Part shown: positions 51,901 to 64,000 of the stretch, piece after piece
Layout: each line of letters starts with the position of its first letter
How positions within the stretch are numbered: position 1 is the first letter of the stretch
NCBI GenBank assembly: GCA_037783545.1
Contig: JBBELK010001521.1
Coordinates: 62,001 to 126,000 of the forward strand
DNA from: Henricia sp. BOLD:AAB3569
Lineage: Eukaryota > Echinodermata > Asteroidea > Spinulosida > Echinasteridae
Length of the DNA stretch: 64,000 bases
Direction: 5' to 3'
Made by a program: the position numbers and the translations under genes
Notes under the pieces: model-generated
Told to the model about the DNA's origin: nothing
Database searches by the model: none
What the model saw: the letters and a program-made list of their open reading frames with translations, nothing else

Positions 51901-54900
51901 TGACCTAATTCCCGTCACAATCTGGGGTGAGTCAACGGCCGTACAATAGTACACCAGCGCAGCGCAGGGTGTCCCAACAGCCACGGTTAGGGGAATAACC
52001 ACGTAGCCGAGCTCCGTTTTCCCTAAACTCTGAAATTTCTCCGTCATTTCCCAGCGAAAATCTGTCAATTTTGCATGACAAGTGCGGAATATATACAGTT
52101 TGGAGCATGACAAATTGAAGTTGGTTGGAAAATTCCTTGATTTCCAAATTTGCCGGCATTTGGGACACACTTTGACTAATTCCCGTCACAATCTGGGGTG
52201 AGTCAACGGCCGTACAAATGTACACCAGCGCAGCGCAGGGTGTCCCAACAGCCACGGTTAGGGAAATAACCACGTAGCCGAGCTCCGTTTTCCCTAAACT
52301 CTGAAATTTCTCCGTCATTTCCCAGCGAAAATCTGTCAATTTTACATGACAAGTGCGGAATATATACAGTTTGGAGCATGCAAAATTTGAAGTTGGTTGG
52401 AAAATTCCTTGATTTCCAAATTTGCCGGCATTTGGACACACTTTGACCTAATTCCCGTCACAATCTGGGGTGAGTCAACGGCCGTACAAATGTACACCAG
52501 CGCAGCGCAGGGTGTCCCAACAGCCACGGTTAGGGAAATAACCACGTAGCCGAGCTCCGTTTTCCTAAACTCTGAAATTTCTCCGTCATTTCCCAGCAAA
52601 AATCTGTCAATTTTGCATGACAAGTGCGGAATATATACAGTTTGGAGCATGCAAAATTTGAAGTTGGTTGGCAAATTCCTTGATTTCCAAATTTGCCGGC
52701 ATTCGGGACACACTTTGACCTAATTCCCGTCACAATCTGGGGTGAGTCAACGGCCGTACAAATGTACACCAGCGCGGCGCAGGGTGTCCAACAGCCACGG
52801 TTAGGGGAATAACCACGCAGCCGAGCTCCGTTTTCCCTAAACTCTGAAATTTCTCCGTCATTTCCAGCGAAAATCTGTCAATTTTGCATGACAAGTGCGG
52901 AATATATACAGTTTGGAGCATGCAAAATTTGAAGTTGGTTGGAAAATTCCTTGATTTCCAAATTTGCCGGCATTTGGGACACACTTTGACCTAATTCCCG
53001 TCACAATCTGGGGTGAGTCAACGGCCGTACAAATGTACACCAGCGCGGCGCATGCGCAGGGTGTCCCAACAGCCACGGTTAGGGAATAACCACGCAGCCC
53101 AGCTCCGTTTTCCCTAAACTCTGAAATTTCTCCGTCATTTCCCAGCGAAAATCTGTCAATTTTGCATGACAAGTGCGGAATATATACAGTTTGGAGCATG
53201 CAAAATTTGAAGTTGGTTGGAAAATTCCTTGATTTCCAAATTTGCCGGCATTTGGGACACACTTTGACCTAATTCCCGTCACAATCTGGGGTGAATCAAC
53301 GGCCGTACAAATGTACACCAGCCCGGCGCAGGGTGTCCCAACAGCCACGGTTAGGGGAATAACCACGCAGCCGAGCTCCGTTTTTCCCTAAACTCTGAAA
53401 TTTCTCCGTCATTTCCCAGCGAAAATCTGTCAATTTTGCATGACAAGTGCGGAATATATACAGTTTGGAGCATGCAAAATTTGAAGTTGGTTGGAAAATT
53501 CCTTGATTTCCAAATTTGCCGGCATTTGGGACACACTTTGACCTAATTCCCGTCACAATCTGGGGTGAGTCAACGGCCGTACAAATGTACACCAGCGCGG
53601 CGCAGGGTGTCCCAACAGCCACGGTTAGGGGAATAACCACGCAGCCGAGCTCCGTTTTCCCTAAACTCTGATATTTCTCCGTCATTTCCCAGCGAAAATC
53701 TGTCAATTTTGCATGACAAGTGCGGAATATATACAGTTTGGAGCATGCAAAATTTGAAGTTGGTTGGAAAATTCCTTGATTTTCCAAATTTGCCGGCATT
53801 TGGGACACACTTTGACCTAATTCCCGTCACAATCTGGGGTGAGTCAACGGCCGTACAAATGTACACCAGCGCGGCGCAGGGTGTCCCAACAGCCACGGTT
53901 AGGGGGAATAACCACGCAGCCGAGCTCCGTTTTCCCTAAACTCTGAAATGTCTCCGTCATTTCCCAGCGAAAATCTGTCAATTTTGCATGACAAGTGCGG
54001 AATATATACAGTTTGGAGCATGCAAAATTTGAAGTTGGTTGGAAAATTCCTTGATTTCCAAATTTGCCGGCATTTGGGACACACTTTGACCTAATTCCCG
54101 TCACAACTGGGGTGAGTCAACGGCCGTACAAATGTACACCAGGCGGCGCAGCGCAGGGTGTCCCAACAGCCACGGTTAGGGAATAACCACGCAGCCCAGC
54201 TCCGTTTTCCCTAAACTCTGAAATTTCTCCGTCATTTCCCAGCGAAAATCTGTCAATTTTGCATGACAAGTGCGGAATATATACAGTTTGGAGCATGCAA
54301 ATTTGAAGTTGGTTGGAAAATTCCTTGATTTCCAAATTTGCCGGCATTGGGACACACTTTGACCTAATTCCCGTCACAATCTGGGGTGAGTCAACGGCGT
54401 ACAAATGTACACCAGCGCAGCGCAGGGTGTCCCAACAGCCACGGTTAGGGGAATAACCACGCAGCCGAGCTCCGTTTTCCCTAAACTCTGATATTTCTCC
54501 GTCATTTCCCAGCGAAAATCTGTCAATTTTGCATGACAAGTGCGGAATATATACAGTTTGGAGCATGCAAAATTTGAAGTTGGTTGGAAAATTCCTTGAT
54601 TTCCAATTTGCCGGCATTTGGGACACACTTTGACCTAATTCCCGTCACAATCTGGGGTGAGTCAACGGCCGTACAAATGTACACCAGCGCAGTGCAGGGT
54701 GTCCCAACAGCCACGTTAGGGGAATAACCACGTAGCCGAGCTCCGTTTTCCCTAAACTCTGAATTTATCCGTCATTTCCCAGCGAAAATCTGTCAATTTT
54801 GCATGACAAGTGCGGAATATATACAGTTTGAGCACGCAAAATTTGAAGTTGGTTGGAAATTCCTTGATTTCCAAATTTGCCGGCATTTGGGACACACTTT

Positions 54901-57029
54901 GACCTAATTCCCGTCACAATCTGGGGTGAGTCAACGGCCGTACAAATGTACACCAGCGCAGCGCAGGGTGTCCCAACAGCCACGGTTAGGGAATAACCAC
55001 GTAGCCGAGCTCCGTTTTCCCTAAACTCTGAAATTTCTCCGTCATTTCCCAGCGAAAATCTGTCAATTTTGCATGACAAGTGCGGAATATATACAGTTTG
55101 GAGCATGCAAATTTGAAGTTGGTTGGAAAATTCCTTGATTTCCAAATTTGCCGGCATTTGGGACACACTTTGACCTAATTCCCGTCACAATCTGGGGTGA
55201 GTCAACGGCCGTACAAATGTACACCAGCGCAGCGCAGGGTGTCCCAACAGCCACGGTTAGGGGAATAACCACGTAGCCGAGCTCCGTTTTCCCTAAACTC
55301 TGAAATTTCTCCGTCATTTCCCAGCGAAAATCTGTAAATTTTGCATGACAAGTGCGGAATATATACAGTTTGGAGCATGCAAAATTTGAAGTTGGTTGGA
55401 AAATTCCTTGATTTCCAAATTTTCCGGCATTTGGGACACACTTTGACCTAATTCCCGTCACAATCTGGGGTGAGTCAACGGCCGTACAAATGTACACCAG
55501 CGCAGCGCAGGGTGTCCCAACAGCACGGTTAGGGAATAACCACGTAGCCGAGCTCCGTTTTCCCTAAACTCTGAAATTTCTCCGTCATTTCCCAGCGAAA
55601 AATCTGTCAAATTGCATGACAAGTGCGGAATATATACAGTTTGGAGCATGCAAAATTTGAAGTTGGTTGGAAAATTCCTTGATTTCCAAATTTGCCGGCA
55701 TTTGGGACACACTTTGACCTAATTCCCGTCACAATATGGGGTGAGTCAACGGCCGTACAAATGTACACCAGCGCAGCGCAGGGTGTCCAACAGCCACGGT
55801 TAGGGGAATAACCACGTAGCCGAGCTCCGTTTTCCCTAAACTCTGAAATTTCTCCGTCATTTCCCAGCGAAAATCTGTTAATTTTGCATGACAAGTGCGG
55901 AATATATACAGTTTGGAGCATGCAAATTTGAAGTTGGTTGGAAAATTCCTTGATTTCCAAATTTGCCGGCATTTGGGACACACTTTGACCTAATTCCCGT
56001 CACAATCTGGGGTGAGTCAACGGCCGTACAAATGTACACCAGCGCAGCGCAGGGTGTCCCAACAGCCACGGTTAGGGAATAACCACGTAGCCGAGCTCCG
56101 TTTTCCCTAAACTCTGAAATTTCTCCGTCATTTCCCAGCGAAAATCTGTCAATTTTGCATGACAAAGTGCGGAAATATATACAGTTTGGAGCATGCAAAA
56201 TTTGAAGTTGGTTGGGAATTCCTTGATTTCCAAATTTGCCGGCATTTGGGACACACTTTGACCTAATTCCCGTCACAATCTGGGGTGAGTCAACGGCCGT
56301 ACAATAGTACACCAGCGCAGTCGCAGGGTGTCCCAACAGCCACGGTTAGGGGAATAACCACGTAGCCGAGCTCCGTTTTCCCTAAACTCTGAAATTTCTC
56401 CGTCATTTCCCAGCGAAAATCTGTCAATTTTGCATGACAAGTGCGGAATATATACAGTTTTGGAGCATGACAAATTTGAAGTTGGTTGGAAAATTCCTTG
56501 ATTTCCAAATTTGCCGGCATTTGGGACACACTTTGACCTAATTCCCGTCACAATCTGGGGTGAGTCAACGGCCGTACAAATGTACACCAGCGCAGCGCAG
56601 GGTGTCCCAACAGCCACGGTTAGGGAAATAACCACGTAGCCGAGCTCCGTTTTCCCTAAACTCTGAAATTTCTCCGTCATTTCCCAGCGAAAATCTGTCA
56701 ATTTTACATGACAAGTGCGGAATATATACAGTTTGGAGCATGCAAAATTTGAAGTTGGTTGGAAAATTCCTTGATTTCCAAATTTGCCGGCATTTGGGAC
56801 ACACTTTGACCTAATTCCCGTCACAATCTGGGGTGAGTCAACGGCCGTACAAATGTACACCAGCGCAGCGCAGGGTGTCCCAACAGCCACGGTTAGGGAA
56901 ATAACCACGTAGCCGAGCTCCGTTTTCCCTAAACTCTGAATTTCTCCGTCATTTCCCAGCAAGAAATCTGTCAATTTTGCATGACAAGTGCGGAATATAT
57001 ACAGTTTGGAGCATGCAAAATTTGAAGTT

Positions 57030-59840
57030 GGTTGGAAAATTCCTTGATTTCCAAATTTGCCGGCATTTGGGACACACTTTGACCTAATTCCCCGTCACAA
57101 TCTGGGGTGAGTCAACGGCCGTACAAATGTACACCAGCGCGGCGCAGGGTGTCCCAACAGCCACGGTTAGGGGAATAACCACGCAGCCGAGCTCCGTTTT
57201 CCTAAACTCTGAAATTTCTCCGTCATTTCCCAGCGAAAATCTGTCAATTTTGCATGACAAGTGCGGAATATATACAGTTTGGAGCATGCAAAATTTGAAG
57301 TTGGTTGGAAAATTCCTTGATTTCCAAATTTGCCGGCATTTGGGACACACTTTGACCTAATTCCCGTCACAATCTGGGGTGAGTCAACGGCCGTACAAAT
57401 GTACACCAGCGCGGCGCATGCGCAGGGTGTCCCAACAGCCACGGTTAGGGGAATAACCACGCAGCCCAGCTCCGTTTTCCCTAAACTCTGAAATTTCTCC
57501 GTCATTTCCCAGCGAAAATCTGTCAATTTTGCATGACAAGTGCGGAATATATACAGTTTGGAGCATGCAAAATTTGAAGTTGGTTGGAAATTCCTTGATT
57601 TCCAAATTTGCCGGCATTTGGGACACACTTTGACCTAATTCCCGTCACAATCTGGGGTGAGTCAACGGCCGTACAAATGTACACCAGCGCCGGCGCAGGG
57701 AGTGTCCCAACAGCCACGGTTAGGGGAATAACCACGCAGCCGAGCTCCGTTTTCCCTAAACTCTGAAATTTCTCCGTCATTTCCCAGCGAAAATCTGTCA
57801 ATTTTGCATGACAAGTGCGGAATATATACAGTTTGGAGCATGCAAAATTTGAAGTTGGTTGGAAAATTCCTTGATTTCCAAATTTGCCGGCATTTGGGAC
57901 ACACTTTGACCTAATTCCCGTCACAATCTGGGGTGAGTCAACGGCCGTACAAATGTACACCAGCGCGGCGGCAGGGTGTCCCAACAGCCACGGTTAGGGG
58001 AATAACCACGCAGCCGAGCTCCGTTTTCCCTAAACTCTGAAATTTCTCCGTCATTTCCCAGCGAAAATCTGTCAATTTTGCATGACAAGTGCGGAATATA
58101 TACAGTTTGGAGCATGCAAAATTTGAAGTTGGTTGGAAAATTCCTTGATTTCCAAATTTGCCGGCATTTGGGACACACTTTGACCTAATTCCCGTCACAA
58201 TCTGGGTGAGTCAACGGCCGTACAAATGTACACCAGCGCGGCGCAGGGGTGTCCCAACAGCCACGGTTAGGGGAATAACCACGCAGCCGAGCTCCGTTTT
58301 CCCTAAACTCTGAAATTTCTCCGTCATTTCCCAGCGAAAATCTGTCAATTTTGCATGACAAGTGCGGAATATATACAGTTTGGAGCATGCAAAATTTGAA
58401 GTTGGTTGGAAAATTCCTTGATTTCCAAATTTGCCGGCATTTGGGACACACTTTGACCTAATTCCCGTCACAATCTGGGGTGAGTCAACGGCCGTACAAA
58501 TGTACACCAGCGCGGCGCAGGGTGTCCCAACAGCCACGGTTAGGGGAATAACCACGCAGCCGAGCTCCGTTTTCCCTAAACTCTGAATTTCTCCGTCATT
58601 TCCCAGCGAAAATCTGTCAATTTTGCATGACAAGTGCGGAATATATACAGTTTGGAGCATGCAAAATTTGAAGTTGGTTGGAAAATTCCTTGATTTCCAA
58701 ATTTGCCGGCATTTGGGACACACTTTTGACCTAATTCCCGTCACAATCTGGGGTGAGGTCAACGGCCGTACAAATGTACACCAGCGCGGCGCTGCGCAGG
58801 GTGTCCCAACAGCCACGGTTAGGGGAATAACCACGCAGCCCAGCTCCGTTTTCCCTAAACTCTGAAATGTCTCCGTCATTTCCAGCGAAAATCTGTCAAT
58901 TTTGCATGACAAGTGCGGAATATATACAGTTTGGAGCATGCAAAATTTGAAGTTGTTGGAAAATTCCTTGATTTCCAAATTTGCCGGCATTTGGACACAC
59001 TTTGACCTAATTCCCGTCACAATCTGGGGTGAGTCAACGGCCGTACAAATGTACACCAGCGCGGGCGCGGGTGTCCCAACAGCCACGGTTAGGGAATAAC
59101 CACGCAGCCGAGCTCCGTTTTCCCTAAACTCTGAAATTTCTCCGTCATTTCCCAGCGAAAAATCTGTCAATTTTGCATGACAAGTGCGGAATATATACAG
59201 TTTGGAGCATGCAAAATTTGAAGTTGGTTGGAAAATTCCTTGATTTCCAAATTTGCCGGCATTTGGGACACACTTTGACCTAATTCCCGTCACAATCTGG
59301 GGTGAGTCAACGGCCGTACAAATGTACACCAGCGCGGCGCAGGGTGTCCCAACAGCCACGGTTAGGGGAATAACCACGCAGCCGAGCTCCGTTTTCCCTA
59401 AACTCTGAAATTTCTCCGTCATTTCCCAGCGAAAATCTGTCAATTTTGCATGACAAGTGCGGAATATATACAGTTTGGAGCATTGCAAAATTGAAGTTGG
59501 TTGGAAAATTCCTTGATTTCCAAATTGCCGGATTTGGGACACACTTTGACCTAATTCCCGTCACAATCTGGGGTGAGTCAACGGCCGTACAAATGTACCC
59601 AGCGCGGCGCAGGGTGTCCCAACAGCCACGGTTAGGGGAATAACCACGCAGCCGAGCTCCGTTTTCCCTAAACTCTGAAATTTCTCCGTCATTTCCAGCG
59701 AAAATCTGTCAATTTTGCATGACAAGTGCGGAATATATACAGTTTGGAGCATGCAAAATTGAAGTTGGTTGAAAATTCCTTGATTTCCAAATTTGCCGGC
59801 ATTTGGGACACACTTTGACCTAATTCCCGTCACAATCTGG
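57030..59840 (-). other. Mosaic stretch where the right arm loses left-arm markers
   Basis: Unit number and most 279-bp units still match the mirror segment 20,700-23,550. Several diagnostic substitutions are replaced by the subfamily A consensus: cccgaatgcc and atttgccaacc (23,497-23,532), ttctacgg (22,612), gccgggctgg with gattcacc (22,874), gaaatatcag (22,250 and 21,149) and gacattt (21,977 and 20,874). At 58,780-58,870 the markers cagcccagc and gaaatgtctcc do match. Flanking parts of the arm match well. Gene conversion, consensus averaging or mis-polishing could each cause this. Confidence 0.65.
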
Positions 59841-62800
59841 GGTGAATCAACGGCCGTACAAATGTACACCAGCCCGGCGCAGGGTGGTCCCAACAGCCAC
59901 GGTTAGGGGAATAACCACGCAGCCGAGCTCCGTTTTCCCTAAACTCTGAAATTTCTCCGTCATTTCCCAGCGAAAATCTGTCAATTTTGCATGACAAGTG
60001 CGGAATATATACAGTTTGGAGCATGCAAAATTTGAAGTTGGTTGGAAAATTCCTTGATTTCCAAATTTGCCGGCATTTGGGACACACTTTGACCTAATTC
60101 CCGTCACAATCTGGGGTGAGTCAACGGCCGTAGAAATGTACACCAGCGCGGCGCAGGGTGTCCCAACAGCCACGTTAGGGGAATAACCACGCAGCCGAGC
60201 TCCGTTTTCCCTAAACTCTGAAATTTCTCCGTCATTTCCCAGCGAAAATCTGTCAATTTTGCATGACAAGTGCGGAATATATACAGTTTGGAGCATGCAA
60301 AATTTGAAGTTGGTTGGAAAATTCTTGATTTCCAAATTTGCCGGCATTTGGGACACACTTTGACCTAATTCCCGTCACAATCTGGGGTGAGTCAACGGCC
60401 GTAGAAATGTACACCAGCGCGGCGCAGGGTGTCCAACAGCCACGGTTAGGGAATAACCACGTAGCCGAGCTCCGTTTTCCCTAAACTCTGAAATTTCTCC
60501 GTCATTTCCCAGCAAAATCTGTCAATTTTGCATGACAAGTGCGGAATATATACAGTTTGGAGCATGCAAAATTTGAAGTTGGTTGGCAAATTCCTTGATT
60601 TCCAAATTTGCCGGCATTCGGGACACACTTTGACCTAATTCCCGTCACAATCTGGGGTGAGTCAACGGCCGTACAAATGTACACCAGCGCGGCGCAGGGT
60701 GTCCCAACAGCCACGGTTAGGGGAATAACCACGCAGCCGAGCTCCGTTTTCCCTAAACTCTGAAATTTCTCCGTCATTTCCCAGCGAAAATCTGTCAATT
60801 TTGCATGACAAGTGCGGAATATATACAGTTTGGAGCATGCAAAATTTGAAGTTGGTTGGAAAATTCCTTGATTTCCAAATTTGCCGGCATTTGGGACACA
60901 CTTTGACCTAATTCCCGTCACAATCTGGGGTGAGTCAACGGCCGTACAAATGTACACCAGCGCGGCGCATGCGCAGGGTGTCCCAACAGCCACGGTTAGG
61001 GGAATAACCACGCAGCCCAGCTCCGTTTTCCCTAAACTCTGAAATTTCTCCGTCATTTCCCAGCGAAAATCTGTCAATTTTGCATGACAAGTGCGGAATA
61101 TATACAGTTTGGAGCATGCAAAATTTGAAGTTGGTCTGGAAAAATTCCTTGATTTCCAAATTTGCCGGCATTTGGGACACACTTTGACCTAATTCCCGTC
61201 ACAATCTGGGGTGAATCAACGGCCGTACAAATGTTACACCAGCGCGGCGCAGGGTGTCCCAACAGCCACGGTTAGGGGAATAACCACGCAGCCCAGCTCC
61301 GTTTTCCTAAACTCTGAAATTTCTCCGTCATTTCCCAGCGAAAATCTGTCAATTTTGCATGACAAGTGCGGAATATATACAGTTTGGAGCATGCAAAATT
61401 TGAAGTTGGTTGGAAATTCCTTGATTTCCAAATTTGCCGGCATTTGGGACACACTTTGACCTAATTCCCGTCACAATCTGGGGTGAGTCAACGGGCCCGT
61501 AGAAATGTACACCAGCGCGGCGCAGGGTGTCCCAACAGCCACGGTTAGGGGAATAACCACGCAGCCGAGCTCCGTTTTCCCTAAACTCTGAAATTTCTCC
61601 GTCATTTCCCAGCGAAAATCTGTCAATTTTGCATGACAAGTGCGGATATATACAGTTTGGAGCATGCAAAATTTGAAGTTGGTTGGAAAATTCCTTGATT
61701 TCCAAATTTTGCCGGCATTTGGACACACTTTGACCTAATTCCCGTCACAATCTGGGGTGAGTCAACGGCCGTAGAAATGTACACCAGCGCGGCGCAGGGT
61801 GTCCCAACAGCCACGGTTAGGGAATAACCACGTAGCCGAGCTCCGTTTTCCCTAAACTCTGAAATTTCTCCGTCATTTCCCAGCGAAAAATCTGTCAATT
61901 TGCATGACAAGTGCGGAATATATACAGTTTGGAGCATGCAAAATTTGAAGTTGGTTGGCAAATTCCTTGATTTCCAAATTTGCCGGCATTCGGGACACAC
62001 TTTGACCTAATTCCCGTCACAATCTGGGTGAGTCAACGGCCGTACAAATGTACACCAGCGCGGCGCAGGGGTGTCCCAACAGCCAACGGTTAGGGGAATA
62101 ACCACGCAGCCGAGCTCCGTTTTCCCTAAACTCTGAAATTTCTCCGTCATTTCCCAGCGAAAATCTGTCAATTTTGCATGACAAGTGCGGAATATATACA
62201 GTTTGGAGCATGCAAAATTTGAAGTTGGTTGGAAAATTCCTTGATTTCCAAATTTGCCGGCATTTGGGACACACTTTGACCTAATTCCGTCACAATCTGA
62301 GGTGAGCAACGGCCGTACAATGTACACCAGCGCGCGCATGCGCAGGTGTCCCAACAGCCACGGTTAGGGGAATAACCACGCAGCCCAGCTCCGTTTTCCC
62401 TAAACTCTGAAATTTTCTCCGTCATTTCCCAGCGAAAATCTGTCAATTTGCATGACAAGTGCGGAATATATACAGTTTGGAGCATGCAAAATTTGAAGTT
62501 GGTTGGAAAATTCCTTGATTTCCAAATTTGCCGGCATTTGGACACACTTTGACCTAATTCCCGTCACAATCTGGGGTGAATCAACGGCGTACAATGTACA
62601 CCAGCGCGGCGCATGCGCAGGGTGTCCCAACAGCCACGTTAGGGGAATAACCACGCAGCCCAGCTCCGTTTCCCTAAACTCTGAAATTTCTCCGTCATTC
62701 CCAGCGAAAATCTGTCAATTTTGCATGACAAGTGCGGAATATATACAGTTTGGAGCATGCAAAATTTGAAGTTGGTTGGAAAATTCATTGATTTCCAAAT

Positions 62801-63203
62801 TTGCCGGCATTTGGGACACACTTTGACCTAATTCCCGTCACAATCTGGGGTGAATCAACGGCCGTACAAATGTACACCAGCCCGGCGCAGGGTGTCCCAA
62901 CAGCCACGGTTTAGGGGAATAACCACGCAGCGAGCTCCGTTTTCCCTAAACTCTGAAATTTCTCCGTCATTTCCCAGCGAAAATCTGTCAATTTTGCATG
63001 ACAAGTGCGGAATATATACAGTTTGGAGCATGCAAAATTTGAAGTTGGTTTGGAAAATTCCTTGATTTCCAAATTTGCCGGCATTTGGGACACACTTTGA
63101 CCTAATTCCCGTCACAATCTGGGGTGAGTCAACGGCCGTGAAATGTACACCAGCGCGCGCAGGGTGTCCCAACAGCCACGGTTAGGGGAATAAACACGCA
63201 GCC

Positions 63204-63222
63204 TAGAGAGCCTCCTTTTTTA
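63204..63222. other. Scrambled segment in one unit
   Basis: Where other units read gccgagctccgttttcccta, this one reads gcc followed by tagagagcctcctttttta and then tcccctaaac. The mirror position near 17,330 is normal. It lies in the last kilobase, where disagreement with the consensus increases, so a sequencing artefact is likely. Confidence 0.6.
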
Positions 63223-63604
63223 TCCCCTAAACTCTGAAATTTCTCCGTCATTTCCAGCGAAAATCTGTCAATTTGCATGACAAGTGCGGGAATATATACA
63301 GTTGGAGCATGCAAAATTTGAAGTTGGTTGGAAAATTCATGATTTCCAAATTTGCCGGCATTTGGGGACACACTTTGACCTAATTCCCGTCACAATCAGG
63401 GTGAGTCACGGCCGTACAAATGTACACCAGCGCGGCGCAATGCGCCAGGGTGTGTCCCAAAGCCACGGTTAGGGGAATAACCACGCAGCCCAGCTCCGTT
63501 TTCCCCTAAACTCTGAAATTTCTTCGTCATTTCCCAGCGAAAATCTGTCAATTTTGCATGACAAGTGCGGAATATATACTGTTTGGAGCATGCAAAATTT
63601 GAAG

Positions 63605-63622
63605 ATCTAGGCTTCGGATACA
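63605..63622. other. Non-satellite 18-nt replacement
   Basis: The usual ttgaagttggttggaaaatt is replaced after ttgaag by atctaggcttcggataca, which has no resemblance to the monomer. The normal sequence resumes at tttccttgatttcc. The mirror position near 16,930 is normal. It could be a local read error or a sequencing-construct fragment; I cannot identify it. Confidence 0.6.
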
Positions 63623-64000
63623 TTTCCTTGATTTCCAAATTGCCGGCCTTTGGGACACACTTTGACTAATTCCCGTCACAATCTGGGGTGAATCAACGGC
63701 CGTACAAATGTACACCAGCCCGGCGCAGGGTGTCCCAACAAGCCACGGTTAGGGGAATAACCACGCAGCCGAGCTCCGTTTTCCTAAACCTCTGAAATTT
63801 CTCCGTCATTTCCCAGCGAAAATCTGTCAATTTTGCATGACAAGTGCGGAATATATACAGTTTGGAGCATGCAAAATTTGAAGTTGGTTGGAAAATTCCT
63901 TGATTTCCAAATTTGCCGGCATTTGGGACACACTGTGACCTAATTCCCGTCACAATCTGGGTGTGAGTCAACGCCGTACAAATGTACACATGCGCGGAGC

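Larger units (their letters stand above)
40326..64000 (-). repeat. Same satellite array in reverse orientation; right arm of a large palindrome
   Basis: The same monomer continues here as its reverse complement, about 87 units. Single-base indels occur throughout, unlike the clean forward array before 29,170. Reading inward-out, the order of variant units mirrors 16,555-40,325. Examples are the gcgcatgcgc 279-bp units, the subfamily C block near 42,400-44,660, the subfamily D block near 45,890-48,965, and private markers such as aaattcattg at 62,781 (mirror of caatgaattt at 17,751). The final bases (tgcgcggagc) mirror the unique gctccgcg at 16,555, so the arm runs to the window edge and may continue. 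It is probably the second pass of one physical molecule rather than independent genomic sequence. Confidence 0.93.

Noticed and set aside
29142..64000. Many overlapping open frames on both strands after 29 kb
   Set aside because: They are fragments of the same repeat translations, spliced and broken by single-base indels in noisy sequence, and change frame within units.
1..64000. CRISPR array
   Set aside because: Units are contiguous and near-identical over their full 273 bp. There are no unique spacers and no cas genes.
40326..64000. Transposon or insertion sequence explaining the inversion
   Set aside because: No terminal repeats, transposase or target-site duplication is visible at the junction, and both sides are plain monomer sequence.

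Overview
The whole 64 kb window is one tandem satellite array. I found no convincing protein gene, rRNA, tRNA, transposon or CRISPR locus. The basic unit is 273 bp, with a recurrent 279-bp version carrying a 6-bp insertion. Roughly 147 units run head to tail on the + strand from 1 to about 40,325. The same family then continues in the opposite orientation from about 40,326 to 64,000, roughly 87 units. Long homogeneous arrays with higher-order multimers are typical of eukaryotic satellite DNA (centromeric, pericentromeric or subtelomeric). I do not recognise the family and cannot name the organism.

Layout. 1-29,170 is clean sequence: units are 273 or 279 bp almost without exception and differ by a few recurrent substitutions. 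Within it are nested higher-order duplications with offsets of about 819, 831, 1,360, 1,371, 4,142 and 4,380 bp. Four sequence subfamilies can be told apart: A (ggctgcgtgg with gcgccgcgctgg), B (ggctacgtgg with gcgctgcgctgg), C (A-like with gaaatgtcag, attgagacgg, gtatccc) and D (B-like with aaatgcaggc, ggcattttcc, cccaagattg). From about 29,171 to the end, single-base insertions and deletions appear abruptly in nearly every unit, as in an unpolished noisy long read.

The main finding is that the inverted half is not just more satellite in the other direction. Outside one mosaic stretch (57,030-59,840), it is a unit-by-unit mirror image of 16,555-40,325. Rare private variants recur in reverse order at matching distances from a turn point near 40,342, with a 34-nt unpaired spacer at 40,326-40,359. 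Because the noise covers the whole mirrored half, including the part that copies clean sequence, the best explanation is a fold-back (palindromic) long read at a contig edge, such as a missed hairpin adapter or template-complement fusion. A genuine inverted duplication remains possible and can be tested.

The very long open frames, up to 3,798 codons, follow from unit lengths divisible by three (273 = 3 x 91, 279 = 3 x 93). Recurrent variants in that frame are mostly amino-acid-changing, and stops and frameshifts are copied along with the units, so I do not call them genes. No genes work together here; the biology is satellite evolution by unequal exchange, plus a probable assembly artefact.
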